From the NCBI GenBank assembly GCA_034231615.1, contig CM067322.1, positions 54,700,357 through 54,764,356 on the forward strand: a stretch of DNA of 64,000 nucleotides, read 5' to 3'. The notes beneath the pieces were generated by a model. That model was not told the origin of the DNA and made no database searches. It saw only the letters and a list, made by a program, of their open reading frames with translations. Both the position numbers and the translations under genes were made by a program. Positions 13,216 through 23,424 of the stretch are shown piece by piece; position 1 is the first letter of the stretch, and every line of letters starts with the position of its first letter. The DNA comes from Meghimatium bilineatum. Lineage: Eukaryota > Mollusca > Gastropoda > Stylommatophora > Philomycidae.

Positions 13216-14060
13216 AAGAAGTTACTGCTTACCCACAAAATCGTATTTATCTCCGCTAACTCACCTAATGGTATCTATATGCGATTACTTACATAGTCTC
13301 ATCTATATTTACTTACCCACATAGTCTTATCTTTATTCGCTTGCTCACATAATCTTATATATTTCAACTTACCCACATAATCATATATATCTGCACGTAT
13401 CCATACAATATAATATATTTTCACTTACCCACATACGTTGTCTATCTCCCCTACCTCGACAATCTTATCTATCTCCATGTAATCTTACCTATCTCTGCTA
13501 TCTCACATACTCGTATTTATCTCCACCTACCCACATAAGACGATCTGTATCCGCTTACCCACATAATCATATATATCTCCACTTACCGACATCATCTTAC
13601 CTTTCTCCACTTACCTACATAATATTATCTGCCTCCACTTCCTCACATACAATTATATATCTCCATATACTCACATAATTTTATCTATCTCCACTAATTT
13701 ACATAATCTTATCTATCTTCACGTATTCACATAAGCTGTTCTATGGCAGCTTAACCACATAATCGTATATTTTACCGCTAACTCACATAATCATATATAT
13801 CTCCACTTATCCATATAAGATTATCCACTTACCCACATAATCGTATTTAATACCCGCTTACTTACAGTCTAACACTTGCCCACATAATCATATATATCTT
13901 AACTTATCCACATAATCGTATGTACCTGCGTTTACTCACATAAGGGTATCTTTCTGTGTTAACCCACATAATCATAATCTCCATTTACCCACATAATCGT
14001 ATTTACCTCCGCTTATATAATCTTATCTCCGCTTACTCACAGTTTTATCTGAAGTTATTG
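13216..14060. repeat. Degenerate ~28-36 bp tandem array
   Basis: Imperfect repetition of 'cttacccacataatc' followed by 'tatctatctcca' runs through the whole segment, with unit length varying because of small indels. Similar wording appears in the sharp 27-bp array at 17190-17562 ('tactcacatagttgtatcca'), which suggests a shared ancestral unit. No coding potential. Confidence 0.8.
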
Positions 14061-14179
14061 CTCTGTATTCACAGAATAGAATTACTGTTTTTTACAGGCA
14101 TATCGCAGAAGACGAATACGATAGACTAACTGAGACATCGGCAGTATATATTCTGTTCACTCTAAGAATGAAGTGGGTC

Positions 14180-15025
14180 TGCATCTATTTACCATTCACC
14201 GTTATAATTTTATTCAAGACAAAATAAGCCGAGACAAAACATGCAATACCAAACGCTATTTTATGCACCCCCACATTACTCAGCAACAACAGGTGATTTT
14301 TAAACAGCTGATGACATGTAAAAATAATATTATTTAAAAAAATTTAAAAACAATATTTAAACAACATTTTAAAAAATATTTAAAAACAAAATTTAAAAAC
14401 AATATTATTGGGCATTTAACAATCGATTAATGCGTTCTGAGAATAACAATCAATCAATCAGAAACACTTACCCACTTCATTCATAGAGTGAACAGAGTTT
14501 TATAGAATACCACTTCGTTAAATTAAGTTATACCCAATTCGTTTCGTATTTTGATTATTGTTTGCCTTTTAGTTGGTTACTATTTATATACTTGTAATCG
14601 CATGCCAAAAATAGCTAAACGATTCCAAGTATATAAAGTGTCCGTCACTGTGTCTCGTTGTTAGGTTGATTCCTGACTTATTTCGGTAACACTTGTACCT
14701 ATTTTTTGTTCATTTTGAAATTTTCCCTGTGTTATTCCAACCACCTATTTCCTGTTCAGGGTTGTTACCCAACACTGGAACATTTATCCCTATATAAATA
14801 GTAACCGATTCCAATAATAAGGCAAACAGTAATCAAACGACGTAACGAACTGGGTCCAACTTAATTTAGCGAACATGTCTTCTACTGGTGCCCAGTTATG
14901 GATAGTCTGACAGCCATTCGCCAGAGAGAAAAAAAATAGCGTTTGGTATTGCATGTTTTGTCTCGGCTTATTCTTTCTTGTGTAAAAATATAACGGTGAA
15001 TGGTAAATAGATGAAGACATTGTAT
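14180..15025. repeat. Fold-back element (interrupted inverted repeat)
   Basis: Two pairs of inverted arms face each other. 14183-14266 pairs with 14925-15020 (shared core, in the right arm's sense: 'ggtattgcatgttttgtctc'). 14515-14590 pairs with 14785-14872 (core 'ttgattattgtttgcc' against its complement). The left arm carries an extra ~250 bases of A/T-rich 'aaaatatttaaaaac' sequence. The right arm has ~55 unmatched bases. The central loop (about 14590-14785) includes 'ccaagtatataaagtg', a TATA-like string. Arms are diverged by indels and substitutions. No transposase is visible. Confidence 0.7.
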
Positions 15026-15262
15026 CTTTATCCTTTTGTGGCAGACTCCTAGATGGCGGAAAATGTATCATCACTGCAGATTAGTTTACAGATCTGACAG
15101 AAAAAATGATGAACTATGCGTCTCCTTTCTTAACATGATAGATTAAGTATTAAAGATGGCTGCACATCTGGCGTACACTTGTGCACTGTGTGATGTATGC
15201 CCCGAGAGCCGCTGCGACAATGCTTCGATATACCGACGTAATTTAAACTACATCCTCTACAT
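15026..15262. other. Spacer between fold-back and MITE, no recognised feature
   Basis: No open frame, RNA gene or repeat copy that I can support. Confidence 0.4.
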
Positions 15263-15600
15263 CAGTCGTACTCAATCTGTTTTGGCTCGTGGCCCCCTTT
15301 TGCGTGGCCCCCTTTTGGAACAAATGCTTTTCCATAGCTCCTCTAGTAGAGAAGGATATTTGATTCTCTGCAAAATTAACCGAAATATTTTAAGCTGTAT
15401 AGCTATAATTCCTGTTGTTTAACCATTCAAATGGTTGCCTTTCTGTGCCCCCTTTCGGACGGCTCTGTTGGCCAGCCCCTCCCCCCCCCACAGTAATTTC
15501 ATTATTTTTTTCTATGCCAGAACAGGTTTGCCCCCCCCCCCCATCAGCTGGTCTCCATGGTCTCAAGAGGGGTAACACAAGCCCACTTTGAGAATATCTG
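15263..15600. mobile_element. hAT-like MITE
   Basis: A 338-bp non-coding element bounded by imperfect terminal inverted repeats: the left end begins CAGTCGTACTCAATCTG and the reverse-complemented right end begins CAGATATTCTCAAAGTG. Flanking octamers are CTCTACAT on the left (15255-15262) and CACTACAT on the right (15601-15608), 7 of 8 identical, as expected of an 8-bp hAT target-site duplication. The interior has 'ggcccccttt' repeats and poly-C tracts. No transposase frame. CAG-starting ends followed by 'ttctca' are common for this superfamily. Confidence 0.7.
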
Positions 15601-15732
15601 CACTACATTATCTACTCCTAACAAATAAACTACTGGAGTCATCAGAGTTCATGTTCTTAGATATTTACTGTGTAAAACTGAACTTATAATGTTGAGTTTA
15701 GCAACATTACATCTGGGTTCCAGGGTCTTGAA

Positions 15733-15975
15733 GGGGAGCAAAGAATAGTGACACCTGCCAGTGACACCTTCGTAAGAGGAGACTGAGGATGTGTTGGGGC
15801 TGAGTTCGCTGTCCCATCTCACAGAGAATTAAGTAACCTGGGATGAAGTTTCTGACTGAAAGGCGCAGCTATTTAAGCCACGCTGCAAACCATTACACAA
15901 CTAATTTAGTTCTCCAGACTACATCCTGCTAATCTGCAGGAATTTAAAAAAGAATGCAGGAGAAGAAACATTAAT
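15733..15975 (+). repeat. SINE-like family B copy
   Basis: Starts with 'ggggagcaaagaatag', contains 'gaaaggcgcag', 'ccagactacatcctgctaat' and 'ctgcaggaatttaa', and ends in a purine tail 'gcaggagaagaaa'. The order and spacing match the copies at 24970-25228 and 36037-36272. Several indels show that it is an older copy, and the central stem-loop is disrupted. Confidence 0.75.
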
Positions 15976-16790
15976 TCATAACACATCCATATTCCTAAAC
16001 ATATAACACGTTAATCTGGTAGGGATATTGATTCATCAGGAAACTTCCAACGAGTTATACACTTAATGTCAATGAATATAGAAATGTCTGAGATTTTCAG
16101 TCCAGAATTATTTTCACCTTCCTATAGTCCTTTCACCTTCGACTGTTGCCCGCATAACAAATAATCGATATCCACTCTTCAAATGGTCCTTGTTGTATCT
16201 TGCACATTTTCTCCCATTACTCTTTTAGAAATTTATCTATGTATTATTATACTCTCCCTGCACTGTGTTCTCCTCTTCAGCACAATGACCTGACATAAAT
16301 GATCTCTGCAAATTGTTTCGCCTCCAAGATCGTAGTTTTGCTGACGTTCTTCCTTGTTATTGTATCCTCCGTTTCCATTATTCTTCACCAGCTGTTCTTC
16401 TTATCTTCGATCCATGTCTTCTCCAGTCAAGCGCCTGCCTAGTTTTGTCCTCATGTCGCTTCCTGAGGGTGTGTCCTATCGATTTCCATTTCCTTTCTTT
16501 GATCTTGATCTCCACTGTGAGCTGATGTGTTCTCTCCTATAACTCACTGTTTACTATTACCTCTGGCCATTGGATGCAGCATAAATAATGGATACATATT
16601 GATAGAATTTTGCAGTGTTGATTTTATCAGCAACATAACAGTAGACTATAGTTACAATGAATATAAGGTATACTGCGTGAAACGTAACAATAATCGTACT
16701 TACGTAAAACGCATGTTTATAAAACGTCTCACTTAGACACACGGACTATCACTAAAACTAGGGGGTAATGATGTGTAAACAAGGAAGCAT
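15976..16790. other. Unannotated stretch
   Basis: Open frames of 60-70 codons near 16313-16736 occur on both strands and overlap one another, so they carry no evidence of being genes. I see no splice context, repeat partner or RNA gene. Confidence 0.4.
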
Positions 16791-16799
16791 ACAAATTAC

Positions 16800-16900
16800 A
16801 ATACACAAAACGTATTCAACATTTCGACCAAAAGGCCTTTATCAAGATACACACAAAACATTAAAAGACAACGAACGGAAATGATCACAACACACACATA
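16800..16900 (-). repeat. Interspersed 'GGCCTTTTGGTCGAAA' repeat
   Basis: In reverse complement this reads 'aaaggccttttggtcgaaat' followed by 'gttgaatacgtttt'. The same phrase, with changes, appears at 10962-10981 (+), 19318-19340 (-) and less clearly 61580-61605 (-), in each case flanked by 'aca' or 'aac'-rich DNA. It therefore behaves as an interspersed repeat end. Its parent element is not identified. Confidence 0.5.
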
Positions 16901-17189
16901 ATTTATATTCGTTATATAAATAATTTCTATAGACTGATAGGAGCTAACTATTTACAGCTATAGATTACCATATCGCAATCATTATCATCTCAACTTACAC
17001 ACATATACTTTTCTAGCTCTGCAAAGCCACATTGTCCTATACATCTTCACTCATCCGCATTGATTAATCTTTCTCTACTTGCTCCAAATATTTTATCTGT
17101 TTCCCCTTACACGTAATGATTTATTCATATTTCACTACTCATGATAACCTTCTATATTTTCCATTACTCACGATGTCGTATTGTCTACT

Positions 17190-17562
17190 CACATAGTTGT
17201 ATCCATCTCTTCTCATATAGTTGTATCAATCTCTTCTACTCATATAGTTGTATCCATCTCTTCTACTCATATAGTTGTATCCATCTCTTCTACTCACATA
17301 GTTGTATCCATCTCTTCTACTCACATAGTTGTATCCATCTCTTCTACTCACATAGTTGTATCCATCTCTTCTACTCACATAGTTGTATCCATCTCTTCTC
17401 ATATAGTTGTATCCATCTCTTCTACTCATATAGTTGTATCCATCTCTTCTACTCACATAGTTGTATCCATCTCTTCTACTCACATAGTTGTATCCATCTC
17501 TTCTACTCACATAGTTGTGTCCATCTCTTCTACTCACATAGTTGTATCCATCTCCTCCTATT
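17190..17562. repeat. 27-bp minisatellite, about 14 copies
   Basis: Unit ACTCACATAGTTGTATCCAT then CTCTTCT, with CATATAG/CACATAG variants. Two units are 3 bp shorter (near 17206 and 17395). Being a multiple of three, the array keeps frames open on both strands (Cys-Ile-His-Leu-Phe-Tyr-Ser repeats). This is not a protein signal. Upstream 16960-17190 holds degenerate versions of the same wording. Confidence 0.95.
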
Positions 17563-17571
17563 GAGATGTAT

Positions 17572-17790
17572 ATATATATCTATCCATCCATCCATCCGTC
17601 CGTCCGTCCGTCCGTCCGTCCACCCATCCACCCACCCATCCATCCATCCATCCATCCATCCATCCATTTATCTACCTATCTATCTATCTATCTATGTCTG
17701 TCTGTTTAATATATGTAGTTATCTATCTATTTATCTGTCTACAATATATCTAATCTATCTATCTAATTATCTCTATTTCTATCTATGTTT
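17572..17790. repeat. Tetranucleotide microsatellite (ATCC, GTCC, TATC)
   Basis: Consecutive (ATCC)n, (GTCC)n, (ACCC/ATCC)n and (TATC)n blocks with a TGTC interruption near 17697-17704, read directly. Confidence 0.95.
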
Positions 17791-18868
17791 AGCTCCACAG
17801 ACTATACCAACGTTAAATGTTAACTTATATTTCCCCATGAAACATTCCACGCATGCGCTGTGCAAAATCTACCAGGACACTGACGCAACCCCCCCTCCCG
17901 ATAGAGATCCCATCGACATACTGGGCAGTCCCAGTGGGCGTGGACACGGGAAATAGCTGTACACCATTCTTGGCATACAAAACCAAAAAAGATTAGGCAA
18001 ATAACGGCGACCTCTCCAACCCTCTACTTCCCGTCTACCCATCATACATCCCTACTTCCTTGTACATCTGACTCACAGAATTTACGCCAGAGCTGAGTTG
18101 AAACGCGTGCATCTGCAAGCCATATTGATTCGCCAGTACCTTCTCCGCCAAACTACAAACATAGCACACATTTCAATATGTAAAAGTAGCACTCAATCAC
18201 ACTCCTACCCGCCACCCCTCCAATCGGTCTTCCACAATATATCCCACACTAAGATAACCAGTCTGATTGCCTGAAATAAGGCTTCCATAGACCGGAAGCG
18301 AAAAAAGTCTGCCCACATTTCTGACCTCAACTATGCATTGAAATTTGTATAAACGGGAGAAATTATATATATATATATATCTGCCAGTTTGTCCACACAC
18401 GTATATATGCATTATGCCAATGTATGGAATGATAGAAATTTCTTTCTGTTTTGGATGTAGTTATTCGATGGATATTATAGCTAAAAAACCTAACAGCTCA
18501 TGGTTTTATCTGCTTGAATTAGAAGCACAAAAGAATATTTTAGAGGTACTTTAAAAGTTTCAAGTCTCATTTTCAACACCATGTTCGCCACAATATTCTA
18601 AAAAAACATATTCTAAGCAGGCTCGTAGATAAGGGAGGGTTTGCGTAGTTCAGACCACCGCATTACTAAATCTGAACATCTTTTAGTACTATCAACTTAA
18701 TCAAAAGTTCCGTCAAATCCCATACATCATTGGTTCCCGAAACTAGCTTCAAAAATAGATAAAACCTCCTCCTTAATGTAATCCTATCTACGGCCCTGCC
18801 AGGAAACTAAGAAATGAAGTGTATGTGTTAAGCTACTGTAGCTTTTTCATTCCGCCAACTAAGATGAT
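17791..18868. other. Unannotated stretch
   Basis: No gene, RNA or multi-copy element recognised. There is a short (TA)n run at 18365-18380. Confidence 0.4.
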
Positions 18869-19165
18869 TGTTTGTTTGAGAACGCCAAGAATTGCGAGCG
18901 GATAGCTCTTACTTCATATGTACAGTGGGGTGGTTTTTCTGAGATTTATTTCATATCTAGGTGACAAGGTTTCGGCTTCGTGCAATGCCTATTGCAGAAG
19001 CCTTCTACTCAGAGGGGGGTATATAATTGTATAGATTACATGCTACTAAGCTTCCACAAGAGAACCTCAATATAACGGCATGTCATCTACTAAGGTTTCC
19101 TGTTTCATGGGTGGTTTATTTCGTGGGTCATTGGTGAGACCCACAGAGAAATCCGTATGCGTTAG
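18869..19165 (+). repeat. Family A element, 3' half
   Basis: Matches the 3' part of the long family A copy at 43875-44886. Shared blocks are 'gagaa..ccaagaattgcgag', 'cagtggggtggtttttc', 'cctcaatataacggcatgtc', 'atctactaaggtttcctg' and the terminal 'gagacccacag' with 'atgcgt'. The 5' half (GGTTGGTTGCTGATCC) is missing. Non-coding. Confidence 0.75.
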
Positions 19166-19289
19166 AAACATGATATGACACGTATCTATTTGTTACAATT
19201 TGTAAAGTTTGTAAATTTTAAGATTCCAATATATGAAACTTTGGAAAGGTTATTATGACTTTTTTTTACTAATCACTGGTAACACTCAT

Positions 19290-19400
19290 AATAATACAAC
19301 ACATTGACGCTTAGATCAAAAGGCCTTTATCGAGAACACAACATAACATAAGACGAGTAAGAAACGGCACTGTCCACGTTTACAGATTAATATATATATG
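19290..19400 (-). repeat. Interspersed 'GGCCTTTTGATC' repeat copy
   Basis: The reverse complement contains 'tcgataaaggccttttgatc' and then 'gtcaatgtgttgtattatta'. This is the same family as 16800-16900. The flanking sequence shows no coding frame. Confidence 0.45.
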
Positions 19401-19669
19401 GGATAAATCCGGAAGTCTGGAAGAGCATGAATGATCAAAAAACAGGAAGAATTGAGACGAAATAAAATCAAAATGGGAAATTACAGAATATCACGAGATA
19501 TTGATTACGCAATGCAATCAAAAAATTGACAGAACACTATATCTGCATGTGTGAATGACTGCTGCTAATTCAAAAGAGATCCAGATAACCAAATTGAAAA
19601 TATAAACATCAAATTATATCGTGGTTTCTGTTTCTTCTATTTACTTCTGTTATCTGATTACAATATATT

Positions 19670-20184
19670 CCTTTAAGTATATGCTGCTTCAATCTCTTTA
19701 TTCTTACCAATCAGGTGATGATGTACTATTCCATTCTATTCATTCTGGCCAATGAGTTGACGATCTCTCACTTGAATCTCTTCATTGTGACCTAATAAAC
19801 AATCAGTTACTTTAATCTTTTCGTTCTGACATATATAAATGCACTCTTACTTCAATCTTCTCATTCTGACAAATGTATAAACGGCATGTTACTCCAACCT
19901 CTTCATTCCAGCCACTGTAAAGACTATCTATTACTTCTGTTACTCCAACCTGTTCATTCCAATCACTGTATAGACTATCTATTACTTCTGTTACTCCAAC
20001 CTGTTCATTCCAATCACTGTATAGACTATCTATTACTTCTGTTACTCCAACCTGTTCATTCCAATCACTGTATAAACTATCTATTACTTCTGTTACTCCA
20101 ACCTGTTCATTCCAATCACTGTATAGACTATCTATTACTTCTGTTACTCCAACCTGTTCATTCCAATCACTGTATAGACTATCT
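19670..20184. repeat. 51-bp minisatellite, left segment
   Basis: Sharp copies run from about 19888 to 20184. Key parts of the unit are CTATTACTTCTGTTACTCCA, ACCTGTTCATTCCAATCAC and TGTATAGACTAT. From 19670 to 19888 the copies become progressively degenerate ('cttgaatctcttcattgtga'), as typical of array edges. The array resumes at 23425 after the LINE insertion. The period of 51 is a multiple of three and produces spurious 17-residue protein repeats on the reverse strand. Confidence 0.95.
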
Positions 20185-20253
20185 GTATGGACCAAGATAA
20201 AACTCAGGAGAGAGAGTGTGGTTGACGATTAGCGCAACTCTTCCACACTATAA

Positions 20254-20892
20254 ACCAACTTCAGCGCTAGTCATTTCTCAACCCATTTACTTAGTGAAAC
20301 GCGGCTTGCAGATGAGGGTCAGTTGACAGAGAGAGGTGGAGGGTATACATTCTTCTGGATAGGACGTAAAAACACAGAGAGGCGTGAATCAGGTGTTGGT
20401 TTTGCTATAAAATCATCTCTGGTGCAGAAACTTCCAGGTCTGCCTCGAGGAATTAGCGATCGCTTGATGTCGTTGCGATTGAAAGTGAGCAAAAATAACT
20501 TTGCCACATTACTTTCTGCATATGCGCCGACAATGACAAATCCTGATGAGGAAAAGGATAAATTCTATGAAGAGTTAGATGCCGCTATATCTGGTACACC
20601 GAGAACTGATAAACTCATTATCCTGGGTGATTTCAATGCCCGAGTTGGCAAAGACTCCCAGACATGGCAAGGTGTTCTTGGACGTCATGGGATCGGTAAA
20701 TGTAACAGCAATGGTTCCCTTCTTTTAAAGCTATGTTCTGTGCACGAACTCACTATCACCAACACTATGTTTCGTTTGCCAACGCGCAAAAAGACCTCTT
20801 GGATGCATCCACGCTCCAAGCATAGACTATATCATAACCAGAAAAAGGGACATCAAAGATGTTTGTGTCACAAAAGCAATGTGTGGAGCTGA
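20254..20892 (+). pseudogene. LINE APE-type endonuclease domain, 5'-truncated and frameshifted
   Basis: The frame is open from 20254. Homology begins at 'LSETRLADEG' (about 20290), the block holding the catalytic Glu of apurinic-like LINE endonucleases. It continues through 'ISDRLMSLRL', 'SAYAPTM', 'LGDFNARVG' (Asp/Asn of the GDFN motif, about 20628) and 'LTNT.FRLPTR'-like and 'TSWMHPRSKH' blocks. At about 20817-20825 the coding continues in another frame ('DYIITRKR', then 'WTDHRL', the Asp-His catalytic pair), so one small indel separates endonuclease from RT. The N-terminal ~60 residues, with the first catalytic Asn motif, are missing. The protein would normally nick target DNA to prime reverse transcription. 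This copy is unlikely to do so. Confidence 0.85.
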
Positions 20893-23344
20893 ATGCTGGA
20901 CTGATCACCGGCTTATAGTATCCAAACTAAATTTCACCATTGCAAGAAAAAGACGTCCACAGGGACAAAAGATAGAAAAACGCCTAAACACTGATCGGTT
21001 GAGTAACCACGATATAAAAAATAATCTCTCCAAGGATCTCGACGTAGCCTTGGGAGACTTAGATCTTCTTAATACCACATCTGAAGATAGCTGGGCTTCG
21101 TTTAAAGGAATTATTTACGCCAAAGCGAAGGAACATTTGGGAGTGAAGGTACATAAACACCAAGACTGGTTTGATGATAATAATTTTGAGATAACATCCT
21201 TGTTGGAAGAGAAACACAAAGCTTTCAAGAAACTACAAGGGGCAGCATCTTCACCGTCCAAGAAAGTAGCCTATAACAAGATCCGTAACACTTGTCAAAA
21301 GAAGCTTAGAGAGATAAAGGATAAATGGCTAAGTCGAAAAGCTGAAGAAATTCAAATGTTTGCAGACAGAAAGGACTATAAGCGATTCTATGAGGCTTTA
21401 AGAACTATCTATGGTTCACACTCATCGGGATCACCACCTCTATTAAATGCCGATTCGTCGAAGCTTCTCACTGATAAAAATGACATCTTAAATCGTTGGG
21501 CTGAACATTTTGAAGAAATCCTAAACAAACCATCAGTAATAAATGAAGAAGTCATAAACAGAATACCACAACTTAGGATAAGAGAAGAACTCGATATACC
21601 CCCAAGCAGTCAAGAGGTTATTATAGCGATTAAACAAATGTCAAATGATAAAGCTCCAGGTTTGGATGCCTTACCTGCTGAAATTTATAAAAATGGCGGA
21701 CCACTGCTGATTAAAAAACTAACTGACATTTTTGGTATTTTCTGGAACTCAGGTACATTGCCTCAAGATCTAAAAGATGCTTCTATAGTGCACCTATATA
21801 AAGGCAAAGGTACCAAACAGTCTTGCGATAATCATAGGGGCATATCACTTTTGTCTATAGCTGGTAAAATTCTCGCTCGTGTCATACTCAACAGATTAAA
21901 TAATTCTCTACTAAACGAGCTACTCCCAGAGAGTCAGTGCGGTTTTCGTGCAGGTCGTGGTACAGTTGATATGATATTTTCTGCACGACAAATTCAGGAA
22001 AAGTCACAAGAGCAACATAGTGAACTCTTAGCAACATTTGTGGACTTAACTAAAGCATTCGATACCGTTAACAGAGAAGGACTGTGGAAGGTGCTTACAA
22101 AGTTCGGATGCCCCCCAAAACTTGTCACTGTGATACGACAATTTCATGACGGTATGATGGCTAGTGTTATCTGCGACGGAGGAGTATCTCCTGCATTCCC
22201 TGTCACAAATGGTGTAAAGCAGGGATGTGTGCTGGCCCCTACTCTTTTCAGCCTGTTATTTACAGCCATGTTAACGGAAACACACCATAGTAATGAAACA
22301 GCAGGCATAATGATCAATTACAGAACGGATGGTGGTCTTTTCAATTTACGTCGTCTAAAAGCAAACACGAAAACTAAATCTAGTACTGTTAGAGAATTAC
22401 TTTATGCTGACGACTGTGCATTGTATGCTGACTCTGTCGTAAACATGCAGAGCACCATAGACCGCTTCTCAAAGGCCTGCAACAACTTTGGTCTCACTAT
22501 TAACACCCAAAAAACAGAAGTCATGCACCAAGCAACATCAAATAGCCAACATACTGCTACTTCCATCATCGTCAATCAGGAAAAACTGCAGGTAGTCGAC
22601 AATTTTACTTACCTTGGGAGCACTCTCTCTCGCGATGTCAACATTGATGTGGAAATTAACAATAGACTGGCAAAAGCTAGTGCTGTATTTGGCAGATTAC
22701 GCAAAAATGTATGGGACAGAAGAGGTATAAGAACAACCACCAAACTACAAGTATATCATGCTGCTGTTATACCAACCTTACTATACGCCTGCGAAACGTG
22801 GACAGTGTATGCTAGACATGCAAGAAAGTTAAATCATTTCCATCTTACCTGCCTACGTAAATTACTAAACATCCATTGGTGGGACAAAGTACCAGACTAC
22901 GAGGTGTTGGAAAAATCAACATCAATAAGCATCCACACAATACTTATGAAGGCGCAGGCACGCTGGGCAGGCCATCTTGTGCGTATGGAGAACTCTCGTT
23001 TGCCAAAACAAATATATTATGGAGAACTCAAGGCAGGATTTCGAAAAGCTGGTGGACAGAAAAAGCGTTTCAAAGACACGCTCAAGTCATCCTTGAAACA
23101 TCTTAACATTGACGTAGGCGCTTGGGAGAGCCTCGCTCAGGATAGAACAGCATGGCGTTACAGCATTAGAACGGGAGCACTAGCGGCAGAAGAATTCAGA
23201 CAAGAAACTGCAAGACAGAAGCGGACACGTAGAAAAGAAAAAGCATCTCAACCTCACACAGATACCTTCTATTGTTGTCAACTCTGTAAAAGAACATTTT
23301 GTGCGCGCATTGGACTTGCTAGTCATTTAAAAACTCACTATTAA
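20879..23344 (+). CDS. LINE reverse transcriptase ORF, 821 codons, with C-terminal C2H2 finger
   Basis: This is the longest non-repetitive frame in the window. From the first ATG: endonuclease end with 'TDHRLI' (residues ~10-15); linker; RT domain with 'PGLDALPAEIYKNGG' (~260), 'NHRGISLLS' (~320), 'QCGFRAGRGTVDMIF' (~360), motif A 'FVDLTKAFDTV' (~386), 'GVKQGCVLAPTLFSLLF' (~444) and catalytic 'LLYADDCALYAD' (YADD at 509-512). Then come 'FTYLGSTLSRD' (~578), 'LLYACETW' (~638), 'HLTCLRKLLNIHWWDKVPD' (~660), an 'RWAGHLVRM' block (~695), a basic tail, and a C-X2-C-X12-H-X3-H finger (~800-820) just before the stop. The real translation start lies upstream in the endonuclease, and the ATG at 20879 is only the first in this frame. 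It copies the element's RNA at a nicked target. It has no RNase H. No internal stop, so the copy is relatively young. Confidence 0.9.
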   Translation: MCGAECWTDHRLIVSKLNFTIARKRRPQGQKIEKRLNTDRLSNHDIKNNLSKDLDVALGDLDLLNTTSEDSWASFKGIIYAKAKEHLGVKVHKHQDWFDDNNFEITSLLEEKHKAFKKLQGAASSPSKKVAYNKIRNTCQKKLREIKDKWLSRKAEEIQMFADRKDYKRFYEALRTIYGSHSSGSPPLLNADSSKLLTDKNDILNRWAEHFEEILNKPSVINEEVINRIPQLRIREELDIPPSSQEVIIAIKQMSNDKAPGLDALPAEIYKNGGPLLIKKLTDIFGIFWNSGTLPQDLKDASIVHLYKGKGTKQSCDNHRGISLLSIAGKILARVILNRLNNSLLNELLPESQCGFRAGRGTVDMIFSARQIQEKSQEQHSELLATFVDLTKAFDTVNREGLWKVLTKFGCPPKLVTVIRQFHDGMMASVICDGGVSPAFPVTNGVKQGCVLAPTLFSLLFTAMLTETHHSNETAGIMINYRTDGGLFNLRRLKANTKTKSSTVRELLYADDCALYADSVVNMQSTIDRFSKACNNFGLTINTQKTEVMHQATSNSQHTATSIIVNQEKLQVVDNFTYLGSTLSRDVNIDVEINNRLAKASAVFGRLRKNVWDRRGIRTTTKLQVYHAAVIPTLLYACETWTVYARHARKLNHFHLTCLRKLLNIHWWDKVPDYEVLEKSTSISIHTILMKAQARWAGHLVRMENSRLPKQIYYGELKAGFRKAGGQKKRFKDTLKSSLKHLNIDVGAWESLAQDRTAWRYSIRTGALAAEEFRQETARQKRTRRKEKASQPHTDTFYCCQLCKRTFCARIGLASHLKTHY

Positions 23345-23424
23345 CTTTATTATTTTATTATTTATTGTTATTATTATTATGGTTGAGTTTTTGGTCATCG
23401 TCGATCACGACGGACGAACATCAT

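Larger units (their letters stand above)
20185..23424 (+). mobile_element. RTE-like LINE inserted in the 51-bp array
   Basis: A ~3.2-kb unit lies between two parts of one minisatellite. The string ATAGACTATCT occurs at 20174-20184 and again at 23423-23433, consistent with an 11-bp target-site duplication. Because it is part of the array unit, chance alignment cannot be excluded. The element encodes an endonuclease fragment and a full reverse transcriptase, has a short AT-rich 3' UTR (23345-23424) and ends CATCAT. A second copy of its 3' end lies at 26664-27320 (-) and stops at the same CATCAT. The 5' end is truncated within the endonuclease. RTE clade placement is from general family knowledge. 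Confidence 0.85.

Noticed and set aside
17141-17956. 271-codon frame
   Set aside because: It spans the 27-bp minisatellite and an ATCC/TATC microsatellite, with no conserved domain.
19812-20200. Reverse-strand 17-residue repeat protein
   Set aside because: Product of the 51-bp minisatellite period; the same array elsewhere (23.4-24.5 kb) breaks the frame with indels.
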